Made by a program: the position numbers and the translations under genes
From: Gemmatimonadota bacterium
GTDB lineage: Bacteria > JAAXHH01
Direction of reading: 5' to 3'
Assembly: GCA_026713285.1 (NCBI GenBank)
Contig: JAPOOT010000357.1
Span: 1-19,257, forward strand
DNA: 19,257 nt
The notes under the pieces: model-generated
Seen by the model: only the letters and a program-made list of their open reading frames with translations
The model's database searches: none
Told to the model about the DNA's origin: nothing
Part shown: one piece after another, positions 7,214-14,920 of the stretch
Numbering within the stretch: position 1 is the first letter of the stretch
Layout of the letters: the number at the start of each line of letters is the position of its first letter

Positions 7214-8377
7214 GTGTCTCTTACCGAAGAAATCAAGGCGCGCGCCGCGTATCTCGGTTTCGACCTATCCGGCGTAACCACTGCCGAGCCACCTCGTCAC
7301 GGGGATTACTACGCCAAATGGATCGAGCAGGGCATGGCCGGCGAGATGGACTACCTGGGCCGGCAGATCGAGAAACGGCAGGACCCGGGACAGATCCTGC
7401 CGAACGCGCGGTCCCTTGTTGTAGTCGCGATGAACTACCGGTGTCCGGACCCGGACCCCGTCCCCGGCGGCGCGCCTGGAGACACGCACCGCGGAACTCC
7501 TGGAGACGCGCACCGCGGGAAAATCGCCCGGTACGCCCGGGGCGACGACTATCATGACGTAATGAAGGAGAAGCTGCAGGAACTGCTCGGATTCATCCGG
7601 GTAAGGGCCGGACGTCCCGTGGAGGGCAGGGTATACGTGGACACGGGGCCCGTGCTGGAACGTGAATTCGCCGTCCGCGCCGGCCTGGGGTGGTTCGGGA
7701 AGCACACCAATCTCATTCACAAGCGCGTGGGTTCGTGGCTGTTGATCGGGGAGATTCTCCTGGACATCGACCTGGACCAGGACCGGCCCGCCGCCGACCA
7801 CTGCGGCACGTGCACGAGGTGCATCGAGGCCTGTCCCACGGAAGCCATCGTCGAGCCCTACGTTGTCGATTCGCGCCGCTGCATTTCCTACCACACCATC
7901 GAACTGAAAGGCGCCATCCCCCTGGAGTACCGCGCGGCGATGGGAGACCGCGTGTTCGGGTGCGACGACTGCCAGGATGTCTGTCCCTGGAACCGCCGCG
8001 CGCCGGAAACCGGCCATTCGGCGTTCGTTTCCCGTCCGTGGAACGAAGCGCCGGGCCTGATCGAAATGCTGGCGTTGACGCCGGAGGAGTTCAGGACGCG
8101 ATTCCGGGGCAGTCCCGTAAAACGGACCAAGCGGCGGGGCCTGCTGCGGAACGCCGCGGTTGCCCTGGGCAACACGAAGGACCCCGAGGCGATACCCGCG
8201 CTCGCCGATTCGCTTGTCGACGACGAGCCGCTGGTCCGTGGGCATGCGGCCTGGGCGCTTGGGAACGTCGGCGGCGGCCGGGCGCTCGCGGTACTGGAGC
8301 AGGCGAGGAAATCCGAAGAAGATCCGTGGGTAATAGAGGAAATAGACCAGGCGCTCGCGGAATGCGAAGCGTCTTGA
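7214..8377 (+). CDS. queG: Epoxyqueuosine reductase
   Basis: QueG carries out the last step of queuosine tRNA modification, reducing epoxyqueuosine at the wobble position using cobalamin and two [4Fe-4S] clusters. Visible features are the N-terminal segment MDYLGRQIEKRQDPGQILPNARSLVVVAMNY in family order, the cobalamin-domain signature VDTGPVLEREFAVRAGLGWFGKHT, and eight cysteines at 197, 200, 203, 207, 223, 250, 253 and 257 matching the two clusters (CGTCTRCIEACP and CDDCQDVCPWN). A C-terminal HEAT-repeat region (about 300-387) binds tRNA in this family. The 387-residue length is normal. The start is GTG at 7214 with no strong Shine-Dalgarno sequence. A loop at about 88-103 contains an in-frame duplicated octapeptide (PGDTHRGT/PGDAHRGK) not expected in the family. 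Likely co-transcribed with rny. Confidence 0.96.
   Translation: MSLTEEIKARAAYLGFDLSGVTTAEPPRHGDYYAKWIEQGMAGEMDYLGRQIEKRQDPGQILPNARSLVVVAMNYRCPDPDPVPGGAPGDTHRGTPGDAHRGKIARYARGDDYHDVMKEKLQELLGFIRVRAGRPVEGRVYVDTGPVLEREFAVRAGLGWFGKHTNLIHKRVGSWLLIGEILLDIDLDQDRPAADHCGTCTRCIEACPTEAIVEPYVVDSRRCISYHTIELKGAIPLEYRAAMGDRVFGCDDCQDVCPWNRRAPETGHSAFVSRPWNEAPGLIEMLALTPEEFRTRFRGSPVKRTKRRGLLRNAAVALGNTKDPEAIPALADSLVDDEPLVRGHAAWALGNVGGGRALAVLEQARKSEEDPWVIEEIDQALAECEAS
7475..7522 (+). repeat. In-frame 24-bp duplication within queG
   Basis: Two consecutive 24-bp units (7475-7498 and 7499-7522), both starting CCTGGAGAC, encode PGDTHRGT and PGDAHRGK. They sit in the loop between the N-terminal alpha/beta part and the IARYARGDDYH segment, away from the catalytic motifs. 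Confidence 0.88.
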
Positions 8378-8400
8378 CGAATGGCCTGCTGCCCGACAAA

Positions 8401-8429
8401 TGGCCTACGAACCAGGCTGAGGTTTTTTT
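8401..8429 (+). terminator. Possible weak rho-independent terminator after queG
   Basis: A short stem (TGGCCT at 8401-8406 with AGGCTG at 8414-8419, two G-U pairs, seven-base loop) is followed after three bases by a run of seven T (8423-8429). The stem is short, so this is tentative, but the position just after the queG stop fits. Confidence 0.35.
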
Positions 8430-8436
8430 AAAACCC

Positions 8437-8464
8437 TTGCCTACTCGACGGTTAAGGGTATATT
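8437..8464 (+). promoter_or_regulatory. Candidate sigma-70 promoter for the mltD-type gene
   Basis: TTGCCT at 8437-8442 and TATATT at 8459-8464 are separated by 16 bases, a fair match to the -35 and -10 consensus. The elements lie just after the possible terminator and about 80 bp before the chosen start at 8547. A six-base inverted repeat (ACCCTT at 8433-8438, AAGGGT at 8454-8459) overlaps both boxes and could be an operator. Confidence 0.3.
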
Positions 8465-8546
8465 TCAGACGGCTGCGGTGACCGGTGCCGATCGATGGAT
8501 CGACGTTCGGAAGCCGAATCGGTTTCTGATTCGATTGACGCAGATT

Positions 8547-10292
8547 ATGATAAGATACCTCCCGCTCATAGGCCTTGTTATCCTCGCCGGCTGCGCCGGC
8601 CCCCGGACCCTCGAACCGGGCTCGCGCGCCACGGCCGCTCCCGAGACGGCGGACACCACCGGAACGGCCGTCGCGGTGGAACAAATGCCGGGTCAGGATC
8701 TTACACTCGATCACGTCACCCTGGCCGACTCCCTGGTGACACAGGATCCGGATCGTCTTCTTGCCGATGCCAGGCTGCGTTATGACGCGGCGCTCGCGGC
8801 GCTGGAGCGTTCCGATACCACGTCCGCGCGCGACGCGGTCGACGAAGTGCTCGGGCTGCTCATCCTTCTGAGCGACGACCAGAAACACGCCGCGACCCCC
8901 GCGCAGGCCGACCTGCTCAGGCAACTCGGCCTGTTGGTGGACCGCATCCAGGACAGACACCGCGCGGCCGCCGAAGTCAGGGGTTCGATTCCCAGAGAAC
9001 TCAACCGCCGCGTCACCCTGCAAATCAATCAGTTTCTCAAGGGCAGGAGCCTGGACATACTCAAGGCCGCGTACCAGCGGTCCGGGCGATACACCCCCAT
9101 GATACGCGAGGAGCTCGCCGCCCGCGGAATGCCTGGAGAACTTCAGTGGCTCCCGATCGTCGAAAGCGGCTTCAAGCCCAGGGCGTACTCTTGGGCGGCC
9201 GCGGCGGGCATGTGGCAGTTCATCTTCGATACCGGCAAGCGGTACGGGCTCCGCCGTTCCGGTTGGGTAGACGACCGCTTCGACCCCCACAAGGCCACAC
9301 CGGCCGCACTCGCCTACCTGAAGGACCTGTACGGCATGTTCGACGACTGGTTTCTCGCCCTCGCGGCATACAACTGCGGCGAATATCGCGTACTCCGTGA
9401 GATCAACCGGACGGGGAACCGGGACTACTGGAAAATGCGGCTGCCCAGGGAAACCCGGAACTACATACCCAAATTCCTCGCGGTGGTGCATATCATAGAG
9501 AACGCCGAGAAATATGGCGTCGAATGGCCGGAGACCCACCATCCCCACCTCTTCGAAGAGGTGCTACTCGACAAGTCGGTCACCCTGCAGCACGTCGCCG
9601 AAACGCTGGACATGCCGCAGGACGATCTCAAGGCCCTGAATACCGACATTCGTTATGGCGTGACGCCGCCCACCGGGTATGCGCTGCGCGTGCCCCTCGG
9701 CGCAGGCTCGACCCTGCTCGGCAGTCTCGACGAGCTTCCGGAGTCGAATTTCAGACCCCCTCCCGAGGTAAGCAGGTACCGCGTGCGGCGGGGCGATACC
9801 CTCGGCCATATCGCCCGCAGGTTCCGGACGTCGGTCAGCAGAATCCGGAGCATGAACCGGATCCGGGGCAGCCTGATCCGCATAGGCCAGATGCTCCGCG
9901 TGCCCGGGCGCAGCTACAATAACCAGACATGGGTAGGCCAGGGGCCTTCGTACGGTACACCGAAGAACGCCACTTCGCATACCGTGCGGCGCGGCGACAC
10001 GCTGACCCGCATCGCCCGGTATTACGGGACATCCGTTACCGCGCTGAAGCAGTCGAACGGGTTGCGGGGAGACATCATCCGCCCCGGCCAGGAGCTTCGC
10101 CTTACTGGGAACGGGATCGACGGCGGAAGGGGAACGGTCGGCAGTCCGGTGACCTACGACATCCGCTCGGGGGATACGCTTTCACGTATCGCGCGGGTCT
10201 TCAAGGTTACCGTAGCGGCCCTTATGCGGGCGAACCCCGATGTACAGGCCAACCGGTTGAGGATCGGCCAACGGATCATCATACCAGGCTGA
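8547..10292 (+). CDS. mltD: Lipoprotein lytic murein transglycosylase, MltD-like, with three LysM domains
   Basis: MltD-type enzymes cleave the glycan strands of peptidoglycan with formation of 1,6-anhydromuramic acid. I chose the ATG at 8547 (581 residues) because it yields a compact lipoprotein signal, MIRYLPLIGLVILAGC, with the lipidated Cys at residue 16; an in-frame GTG at 8478 would add a 23-residue N-terminal extension. Residues about 17-150 are a helical periplasmic region. The SLT catalytic domain runs from about 190 to 330, with the catalytic glutamate E206 in LPIVESGFKP, then AAAAGMWQFIFDTGKRYGL and ALAAYNCGE. Three LysM peptidoglycan-binding domains follow at about 410-454, 476-520 and 534-581, each starting with a YxVRRGDTL-like motif. 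No glycosidase partner is nearby. Probably its own transcription unit. Confidence 0.93.
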   Translation: MIRYLPLIGLVILAGCAGPRTLEPGSRATAAPETADTTGTAVAVEQMPGQDLTLDHVTLADSLVTQDPDRLLADARLRYDAALAALERSDTTSARDAVDEVLGLLILLSDDQKHAATPAQADLLRQLGLLVDRIQDRHRAAAEVRGSIPRELNRRVTLQINQFLKGRSLDILKAAYQRSGRYTPMIREELAARGMPGELQWLPIVESGFKPRAYSWAAAAGMWQFIFDTGKRYGLRRSGWVDDRFDPHKATPAALAYLKDLYGMFDDWFLALAAYNCGEYRVLREINRTGNRDYWKMRLPRETRNYIPKFLAVVHIIENAEKYGVEWPETHHPHLFEEVLLDKSVTLQHVAETLDMPQDDLKALNTDIRYGVTPPTGYALRVPLGAGSTLLGSLDELPESNFRPPPEVSRYRVRRGDTLGHIARRFRTSVSRIRSMNRIRGSLIRIGQMLRVPGRSYNNQTWVGQGPSYGTPKNATSHTVRRGDTLTRIARYYGTSVTALKQSNGLRGDIIRPGQELRLTGNGIDGGRGTVGSPVTYDIRSGDTLSRIARVFKVTVAALMRANPDVQANRLRIGQRIIIPG

Positions 10293-10430
10293 CCATGATT
10301 TCAGGCTGGTCATTGAACCAGGCGGATTATCACACCAGGCGGATTATCACACCAGGCGGACCGAGGGCCGCAGCGACCGTCCGGTACCCGGGACCAGGAG
10401 CTCGAAATTCCGAGAAAGGAGAATCCTTAC
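10293..10430. other. Intergenic gap with repeat, upstream of the Rieske gene
   Basis: A six-base inverted repeat (TGACCA at 10290-10295, TGGTCA at 10307-10312) overlaps the mltD stop but lacks a T-run, so it is a poor terminator. It is followed by a 17-bp tandem repeat and then a good Shine-Dalgarno sequence, AAAGGAG, shortly before 10431. Confidence 0.5.
10317..10360 (+). repeat. 17-bp tandem repeat upstream of the Rieske gene
   Basis: Two perfect 17-bp copies (10317-10333 and 10334-10350, unit ACCAGGCGGATTATCAC) are followed by a 10-base partial copy at 10351-10360. A related ACCAGGCTGA occurs at the mltD stop. Non-coding. Confidence 0.93.
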
Positions 10431-10736
10431 ATGGGATACGTCAAGGCGGCGGACCTGGATGAACTGAGTCCGGGCAAGATGAAAATGGTCTCGATCGATG
10501 GGAAGGAGATCGTCCTGTGCAACGTGGACGGGAAGTACTATGCCGCCGATAATTTCTGCCCCCACATGGGCGCGCCCCTGAGCGACGGGGAACTGGACGG
10601 CACCGATCTCTGGTGTCCCTTCCACGGCGCGTCTTTTGACATAACCACGGGTGACGTGCTTTCGCCGCCGGCCTACGAGAATCTCACCTGCTTCCCGGTC
10701 CGGGTGACCGGCGATGCCGTAGAAATAGAAGTCTAG
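10431..10736 (+). CDS. Rieske [2Fe-2S] ferredoxin
   Basis: A 101-residue single-domain Rieske protein of the small soluble ferredoxin type (dioxygenase-ferredoxin or NirD-like). The cluster ligands are clear: C43 and H45 in CPHMGAPLSDGEL, and C62 and H65 in WCPFHGASFDITTG. No signal peptide or membrane anchor is present, so it acts in the cytoplasm as an electron carrier. The ATG at 10431 has a strong upstream ribosome binding site (AAAGGAG). The usual partners (oxygenase subunits, ferredoxin reductase or the large nitrite reductase subunit) are not in the window, so the electron acceptor is unknown. It ends 3 bp from the end of the convergent thiL gene. Confidence 0.93.
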   Translation: MGYVKAADLDELSPGKMKMVSIDGKEIVLCNVDGKYYAADNFCPHMGAPLSDGELDGTDLWCPFHGASFDITTGDVLSPPAYENLTCFPVRVTGDAVEIEV

Positions 10737-10739
10737 CCG

Positions 10740-11783
10740 TCAATCTCTGAAATGTTCGTACCCTCCCGGACGCAGGGGCCGGGGTCCGGTGTGGTCTGTA
10801 ACAGTGCATCCGCGGTCCACGGATACGCATTCGCCTATGGGGGTCAGGGGCGTTCCGGTACGCTCCAGGAGTTCGGCCGCCAGGCGATCCACCTTGTCCG
10901 GCGCAACGGCGCACAGCAGTTCGAATTCCTCTCCGCTTTCCAGCGCCGTCTCTACGGGATCGATCCCAAGCTCCTCCATGACCTGCCTGGTCTCATCCGC
11001 GACTGGCAGGACGTTCCCATCCAGTTTCAATCCCACTCCGCTGCTACGACCCAGGTGCAGGGCATCCGAACTGAGCCCGTCGCTCACGTCGATCATGGCG
11101 TGTACCCAACCGCTGCATGCCAGTATGCCGCCTTCACGGACACGCGGAACGGGCGTGCGGTGTCGGCGCAGCGCGCCTTCGAAACGTTCCGCCGGTCTCC
11201 CCGGTTCCGGATGCGCCCGCGCCGATTTGAGCAGGCGAAGGCCGGCCTCGCTCGCGCCCAAGTGTCCGGTGACGCAGAGGATATCTCCCACACGGGCGCC
11301 GCGGCGCGCCGTGATGCGTTCCGCTGCCGCTTCTCCCCTTACCGTGATGGAGACGACGGTCGGTCCGTCCGTGGAACTCAGATCGCCTCCGACGATGGAC
11401 ACCGATAGGCCGGTGTGTTGCGTGACGTCGCGAATGCCCGCGTACAGCGCCTCCACTTCCTCCACGGTGCGTTGAACCGGAAGGCACAGGGTCGTCAGCG
11501 CGTGCCGGGGGACGCCGCCCATGGCCGCGATATCGCTGTAGTTGGCGGCCATGCATTTCCATCCGATCTGCCGCCAGGACGAGAAGGCAACGTCGAAATC
11601 CACGCCTTCCACGAAGGTGTCGGTCGTCAGCAGGGTCGCCATGCCGGGTCCGGGTTCCACGGCCGCGGCGTCATCGCCGATCCCTAGAATGACGCTCGGA
11701 TCCGGCTCGGGCAGCGCATGCCCGATTCGGCGGATCAACTCGAATTCGGTGGGAAGGCCCGTGCCTTCCTTCCGGTTCTCCAC
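10740..11783 (-). CDS. thiL: Thiamine-monophosphate kinase
   Basis: ThiL phosphorylates thiamine monophosphate to thiamine diphosphate, the active cofactor. The 347-residue protein follows the family throughout: FELIRRI at the N terminus, ILGIGDDAAAV (D37, D38), TTDTFVEGVDFD (D55), GWKCMAANYSDIAAMGG, the GGDLSST loop (132-138) and MIDVSDGLSSD (230-240, D232 and D235), then a C-terminal EFELLCAV. The in-frame start is GTG at 11783-11781. This codon lies inside the last copy of an intergenic tandem repeat that also supplies an AAGGA element upstream. The gene lies downstream of the large regulator-like gene on the same strand, separated by 339 bp of repeats, and converges with the Rieske gene. 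Confidence 0.95.
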   Translation of the reverse strand: MENRKEGTGLPTEFELIRRIGHALPEPDPSVILGIGDDAAAVEPGPGMATLLTTDTFVEGVDFDVAFSSWRQIGWKCMAANYSDIAAMGGVPRHALTTLCLPVQRTVEEVEALYAGIRDVTQHTGLSVSIVGGDLSSTDGPTVVSITVRGEAAAERITARRGARVGDILCVTGHLGASEAGLRLLKSARAHPEPGRPAERFEGALRRHRTPVPRVREGGILACSGWVHAMIDVSDGLSSDALHLGRSSGVGLKLDGNVLPVADETRQVMEELGIDPVETALESGEEFELLCAVAPDKVDRLAAELLERTGTPLTPIGECVSVDRGCTVTDHTGPRPLRPGGYEHFRD

Positions 11784-12004
11784 GGTTCATCCATTCCTTT
11801 TCGCGAGGCCTTGACGCGCGTATTCAGGCTCTCACGGTTCATCCATTCCTTCTCGCGAGGCCGCGGCCTTGACGCGCGAATCCAGGTCTCACGGTTCATC
11901 CATTCCTTTTCGCACGGCCGCGGCCGCGACGTGCGGATCCAGGTTTCACGGTTCATCCATTCCTTTTCGCGAGGCCGCGACCGCGACCTTGACGCGCGAA
12001 TCCA
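11781..12004 (-). repeat. Four-copy ~57-bp minisatellite containing the thiL start
   Basis: Four copies begin with CACGGTTCATCCATTCCTT at 11781, 11833, 11890 and 11947 (spacings 52, 57 and 57 bp). They share a GCGAGGCCGCG...GACGCGCGAATCCA tail with small indels. Read on the minus strand, each copy contains an AAGGA element shortly before ATG and GTG codons, and the GTG of copy 1 is the thiL start. A 73-codon minus-strand frame through the array (11956 to 11735) repeats MNRETWIRASRPRPREKEW; it is a by-product of the repeat or at most a leader, and I do not call it a gene. Confidence 0.92.
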
Positions 12005-12020
12005 TGAGCCATCTTACTAC

Positions 12021-12095
12021 GCGACAGCCTCTAACGCGACAACCTCTAACGCGACAGCCTCTAACGCGACAGCCTCTAACGCGACAGCCTCTAAC
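12021..12095 (+). repeat. Five-copy 15-bp tandem array
   Basis: Five consecutive copies of GCGACAGCCTCTAAC start at 12021, 12036, 12051, 12066 and 12081, with one mismatch (second copy). The array begins 27 bp beyond the stop codon of the minus-strand 920-residue gene. There are no spacers between units, so it is not a CRISPR array. Confidence 0.95.
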
Positions 12096-12122
12096 GGCGC
12101 CGACCTCTTACCCGCCATCCGG

Positions 12123-14885
12123 CTACCCGCTCTTCACGAATCGCCCCCCGACCCGCTCCCTCGAGCGGGTGAAAGTTTCGATGCCGGCCGAAACGCCGCC
12201 GCCGAAGAGCAGTCCTTCCAGGGCGCCCAGGGCTACCTGGGTGGTGCGGCCGAACTCTCCCTCTCCAAATACAGTCGCGATGGTTTCGAGCCGTATCTGC
12301 GACGCTTCGAAGGACTGCCGCAGCGTCTCCAGGCTGGCCGTGAACATGCTGCCGCCCATCACGGTCAGGGCGATACTGGCGATCATGCCTCCCAGGGCGC
12401 AGAAGACGATGTTGAGAAAGCTTCGCCACTGCCCGGGCCGCCCGGCCAGGTAATACGCGGCGACCGGACCGAGGGCTACGCCCGTCCCGATCAGGGCGCC
12501 CTCGAGGCCACCGGTAAGACCCGCGGGATGCCGGCCGAACAGGGTTTCCAGGGTATCGGAACTGTAGAGATTGAACGCGGCGCCTACCAGTCCGCCGCCC
12601 AGTGCGCCGCCCAATACGCCGAGCCATCGGCTGTAAATCCCGGACACGCGCCGCAGCGCGACCATGCCGAAGGATACGCCCGCGCCGCCGAAAACGCCGC
12701 CGAACAGGCCCAGACCCGCCAGGACGAAAATGGGCGAGAGGGCTTCCGACGGCAGGCCGGAACCGGCCGCGGCGAGCGCGGTTCCCAGGAGAAGCCCGCC
12801 AAGCAGGCCGGAAACGGCGCCGCCGAACGTTCCACCGATCCCCTGTTGCATGATGTCGATCCCGCCCTGTTGCAGGCGCATCAATATGAAACCGGCCATC
12901 ACCATAACGCGGTACAGCCGTGAAAGTTTGAATGAACGGTTCTGTTCCCGCAGAAACGCCAGGCTGACCGCGCGCTGCAGGCGGCTCACGGACTCGTTGC
13001 CCGTGGGACGGGTCAGGATCGATTCCACGGCAGAGCCGAACCAGTCCGCCAGCTCGATACTGGCCGCCCTGCGCACTTGCAGCTCGGGATCCCGCAACGC
13101 CAGGTGTCTCAACCGGTTGTTCAGCGCCGTGCAGCGCACGGGCCGAGAGGACTCAACCGCCCGTTGGCGTACTTCCCGGCGATCGTTGTACGTGGCATCC
13201 AGTATCACGTTCAGCGCGTCCGGCACCTTTTCAACCAGCCAGCCCGGCACAGGCCGGTCCCTGTTGAGCAGACTGATGCAAAGCAGGTACGCTTCATGGC
13301 CGGAAACCCCGATCTCTTCCAGGTAGGGCGAAAGCAGATCCAGACTTTCACGGTCCATGATGAGCTGGTAGGTACGGTAATTCTCCACCGACCGCTCGAG
13401 CAGGCTGCGTGCCTGTTTCGCCTCGTAAACGCTGTTGGTCAGCCAGCGGGACACCTCCGGAATCATGCATTCATGGGCGAGTTCAAGCCATCCTTCCCCT
13501 TCCTGGTTCCGCCGCCTGACGATACGGGCGTCCACCAGTTCCCCGAGCAATTTCCCCAGGGCGGCGGCGTCGTACCGGTCGCCGGTCCGTATTCGCGAAA
13601 GCAACTCGCCCTCCCGCACGACGAGGAGCCGTTCGTCCGCGGAAATGAGCGCCAGAAGCACCTGCTGCACAACGGAAAGGTCGGCCGCCGAGAACCGGCG
13701 AAGCACCCGGGCGAGGTAATCGGCCAGGATCTGCGAAGCGCCGCCCAGACGGTCATAGGCCGATTCCATGATCAGGTTTTTCTCATCGCGCTGATCGTAG
13801 AGCGTGTCGCACACGATCTGCAGGTGGGGCGGGTCGACGGAGTCCTGGTCGGAGAGATCCTCCACCAGGCGGTCGACGAGCATGTCTTCAAACCGGCAAC
13901 CTACCCGCCAGGCCGGCCCCGATATGGCCCGGGCGGCCTGTTCGGGCGTTAATCGTGCGAGCCGGTACTCATGGTGGAAGATCTCCGGAACTACCGGCTT
14001 GAGTCGGCTCATCTCCGCCAGCATGTCCTCCCTCATCACGAATACGAACTGCAACGGCAGCTCGTCGTCCTCCATGATCGCACCGAGTTCATCGATAAAC
14101 GCCTGCCGGCCCCCGTCATCGAGCAGGAGAAAAAACTCCTCGAACTGGTCCAGCATGACGACGATCCGGGACGATGAACCGGACCATCGGCGGTGAAGCA
14201 AGTCCCGGAGAGCATCACCGTCCGGATCAACGTCGCCCTCGCCGTTACCGCTTACGAGCCGCCGGACCATGCGTTGCATGTGCTGCAACGGGTCGGTAAA
14301 ACTCCGGATGATGCACGCTTTATGCCCCTGGCCGTGCAACCGGGGGATGACGCCGGCTCGTAGAATCGAACTCTTACCGACGCCGGAACGGCCGTAGAGG
14401 AGAAACGAGCGCCGGGCAAGGATGCGGGAGCAGATGTTCTCGATCTCCTCCTCGCGGCCGAAGAACAGGCCCTGGTCGTTTTCGGTGTAGTAGTCGAGGA
14501 ACTTGTACGGACGGGGCAGCTTGCCTTGAACGGACGGCGCGGAAAGTTCATCCGGGATCGCCACCGCGTCGCCGATGAAGACGTATCCGTGTTTGGGCAC
14601 CGTTTTGACGTATCGGGGGTTCGACGCGTCGTCCTTCAACTGTTTTCGGATCGACTTGATACACTGGGTCAGCGCCGTATCGCTGACGATCACGTCTTCC
14701 CAGACTTCGTCGAAGATGCGGTTTTTCTCCACCAGTTGCCCCGCATTGGATACCAGCAGCACCAGTACGTCGAAATACCTGGAACTCAAGGGCAGCACGG
14801 TATCTTTCCGTCGAACCTGGCGGTTCTGGACGTCCAGCACGAAGTCGTCGAACCGGAAGCCTTTGGCGGCGGTCTGTTGCGTCAT
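12123..14885 (-). CDS. Winged-helix DNA-binding / STAND NTPase / multi-helix membrane fusion protein
   Basis: A 920-residue protein with three parts. (1) Residues about 8-107 form an OmpR/PhoB (Trans_reg_C) winged helix: FRFDDFVLDVQNRQVRRKD, LPLSSRYFDVLVLLVSNAGQLVEK, then SDTALTQCIKSIRKQLKDD and RYVKTVPKHGYVF. (2) Residues about 126-500 form a STAND-type P-loop NTPase. FFGREEEIENI leads to Walker A G165RSGVGKSS, then LRAGVIPRL. Walker B is VVMLDQFEEFF (D246, E249, E250), with VMREDML as a sensor-like arginine segment. A helical region with HEAT-like character spans 540-625. (3) Residues about 653-905 contain some six glycine-rich hydrophobic helices. No signal peptide or periplasmic domain is visible, so DNA-binding and ATPase parts should be cytoplasmic, tethered by the C terminus. 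The ATG at 14885 lacks a clear Shine-Dalgarno sequence. Probable role: nucleotide-switched, membrane-anchored one-component regulator. The ligand is unknown, and a membrane-acting STAND effector is possible. Confidence 0.85.
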   Translation of the reverse strand: MTQQTAAKGFRFDDFVLDVQNRQVRRKDTVLPLSSRYFDVLVLLVSNAGQLVEKNRIFDEVWEDVIVSDTALTQCIKSIRKQLKDDASNPRYVKTVPKHGYVFIGDAVAIPDELSAPSVQGKLPRPYKFLDYYTENDQGLFFGREEEIENICSRILARRSFLLYGRSGVGKSSILRAGVIPRLHGQGHKACIIRSFTDPLQHMQRMVRRLVSGNGEGDVDPDGDALRDLLHRRWSGSSSRIVVMLDQFEEFFLLLDDGGRQAFIDELGAIMEDDELPLQFVFVMREDMLAEMSRLKPVVPEIFHHEYRLARLTPEQAARAISGPAWRVGCRFEDMLVDRLVEDLSDQDSVDPPHLQIVCDTLYDQRDEKNLIMESAYDRLGGASQILADYLARVLRRFSAADLSVVQQVLLALISADERLLVVREGELLSRIRTGDRYDAAALGKLLGELVDARIVRRRNQEGEGWLELAHECMIPEVSRWLTNSVYEAKQARSLLERSVENYRTYQLIMDRESLDLLSPYLEEIGVSGHEAYLLCISLLNRDRPVPGWLVEKVPDALNVILDATYNDRREVRQRAVESSRPVRCTALNNRLRHLALRDPELQVRRAASIELADWFGSAVESILTRPTGNESVSRLQRAVSLAFLREQNRSFKLSRLYRVMVMAGFILMRLQQGGIDIMQQGIGGTFGGAVSGLLGGLLLGTALAAAGSGLPSEALSPIFVLAGLGLFGGVFGGAGVSFGMVALRRVSGIYSRWLGVLGGALGGGLVGAAFNLYSSDTLETLFGRHPAGLTGGLEGALIGTGVALGPVAAYYLAGRPGQWRSFLNIVFCALGGMIASIALTVMGGSMFTASLETLRQSFEASQIRLETIATVFGEGEFGRTTQVALGALEGLLFGGGVSAGIETFTRSRERVGGRFVKSG

Positions 14886-14920
14886 TCGGGGCTCAGTGGA
14901 CGGATTCCGATGAGAAAATC

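Noticed and set aside
8091..9548. A 485-codon minus-strand frame across the queG end and the mltD start
   Set aside because: It overlaps two well-supported genes and shows no domain; high GC leaves antisense frames open.
10290..10312. Terminator at the mltD stop
   Set aside because: The six-base stem has no following T-run and is GC-balanced; probably chance or part of the nearby repeat.
12021..12095. Possible CRISPR array
   Set aside because: The 15-bp units are directly adjacent, with no spacers and no cas genes.
11718..12923. A 401-codon plus-strand frame through the repeats into the regulator gene
   Set aside because: It is made of the translated minisatellites and the antisense of the regulator's C terminus; no start signal or family resemblance.
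12123..14885. Assignment as an established antiviral Avs-type protein
   Set aside because: The N terminus is a transcription-factor winged helix, not a nuclease or TIR effector, and neighbours are housekeeping genes rather than a defence island; this remains only an alternative.
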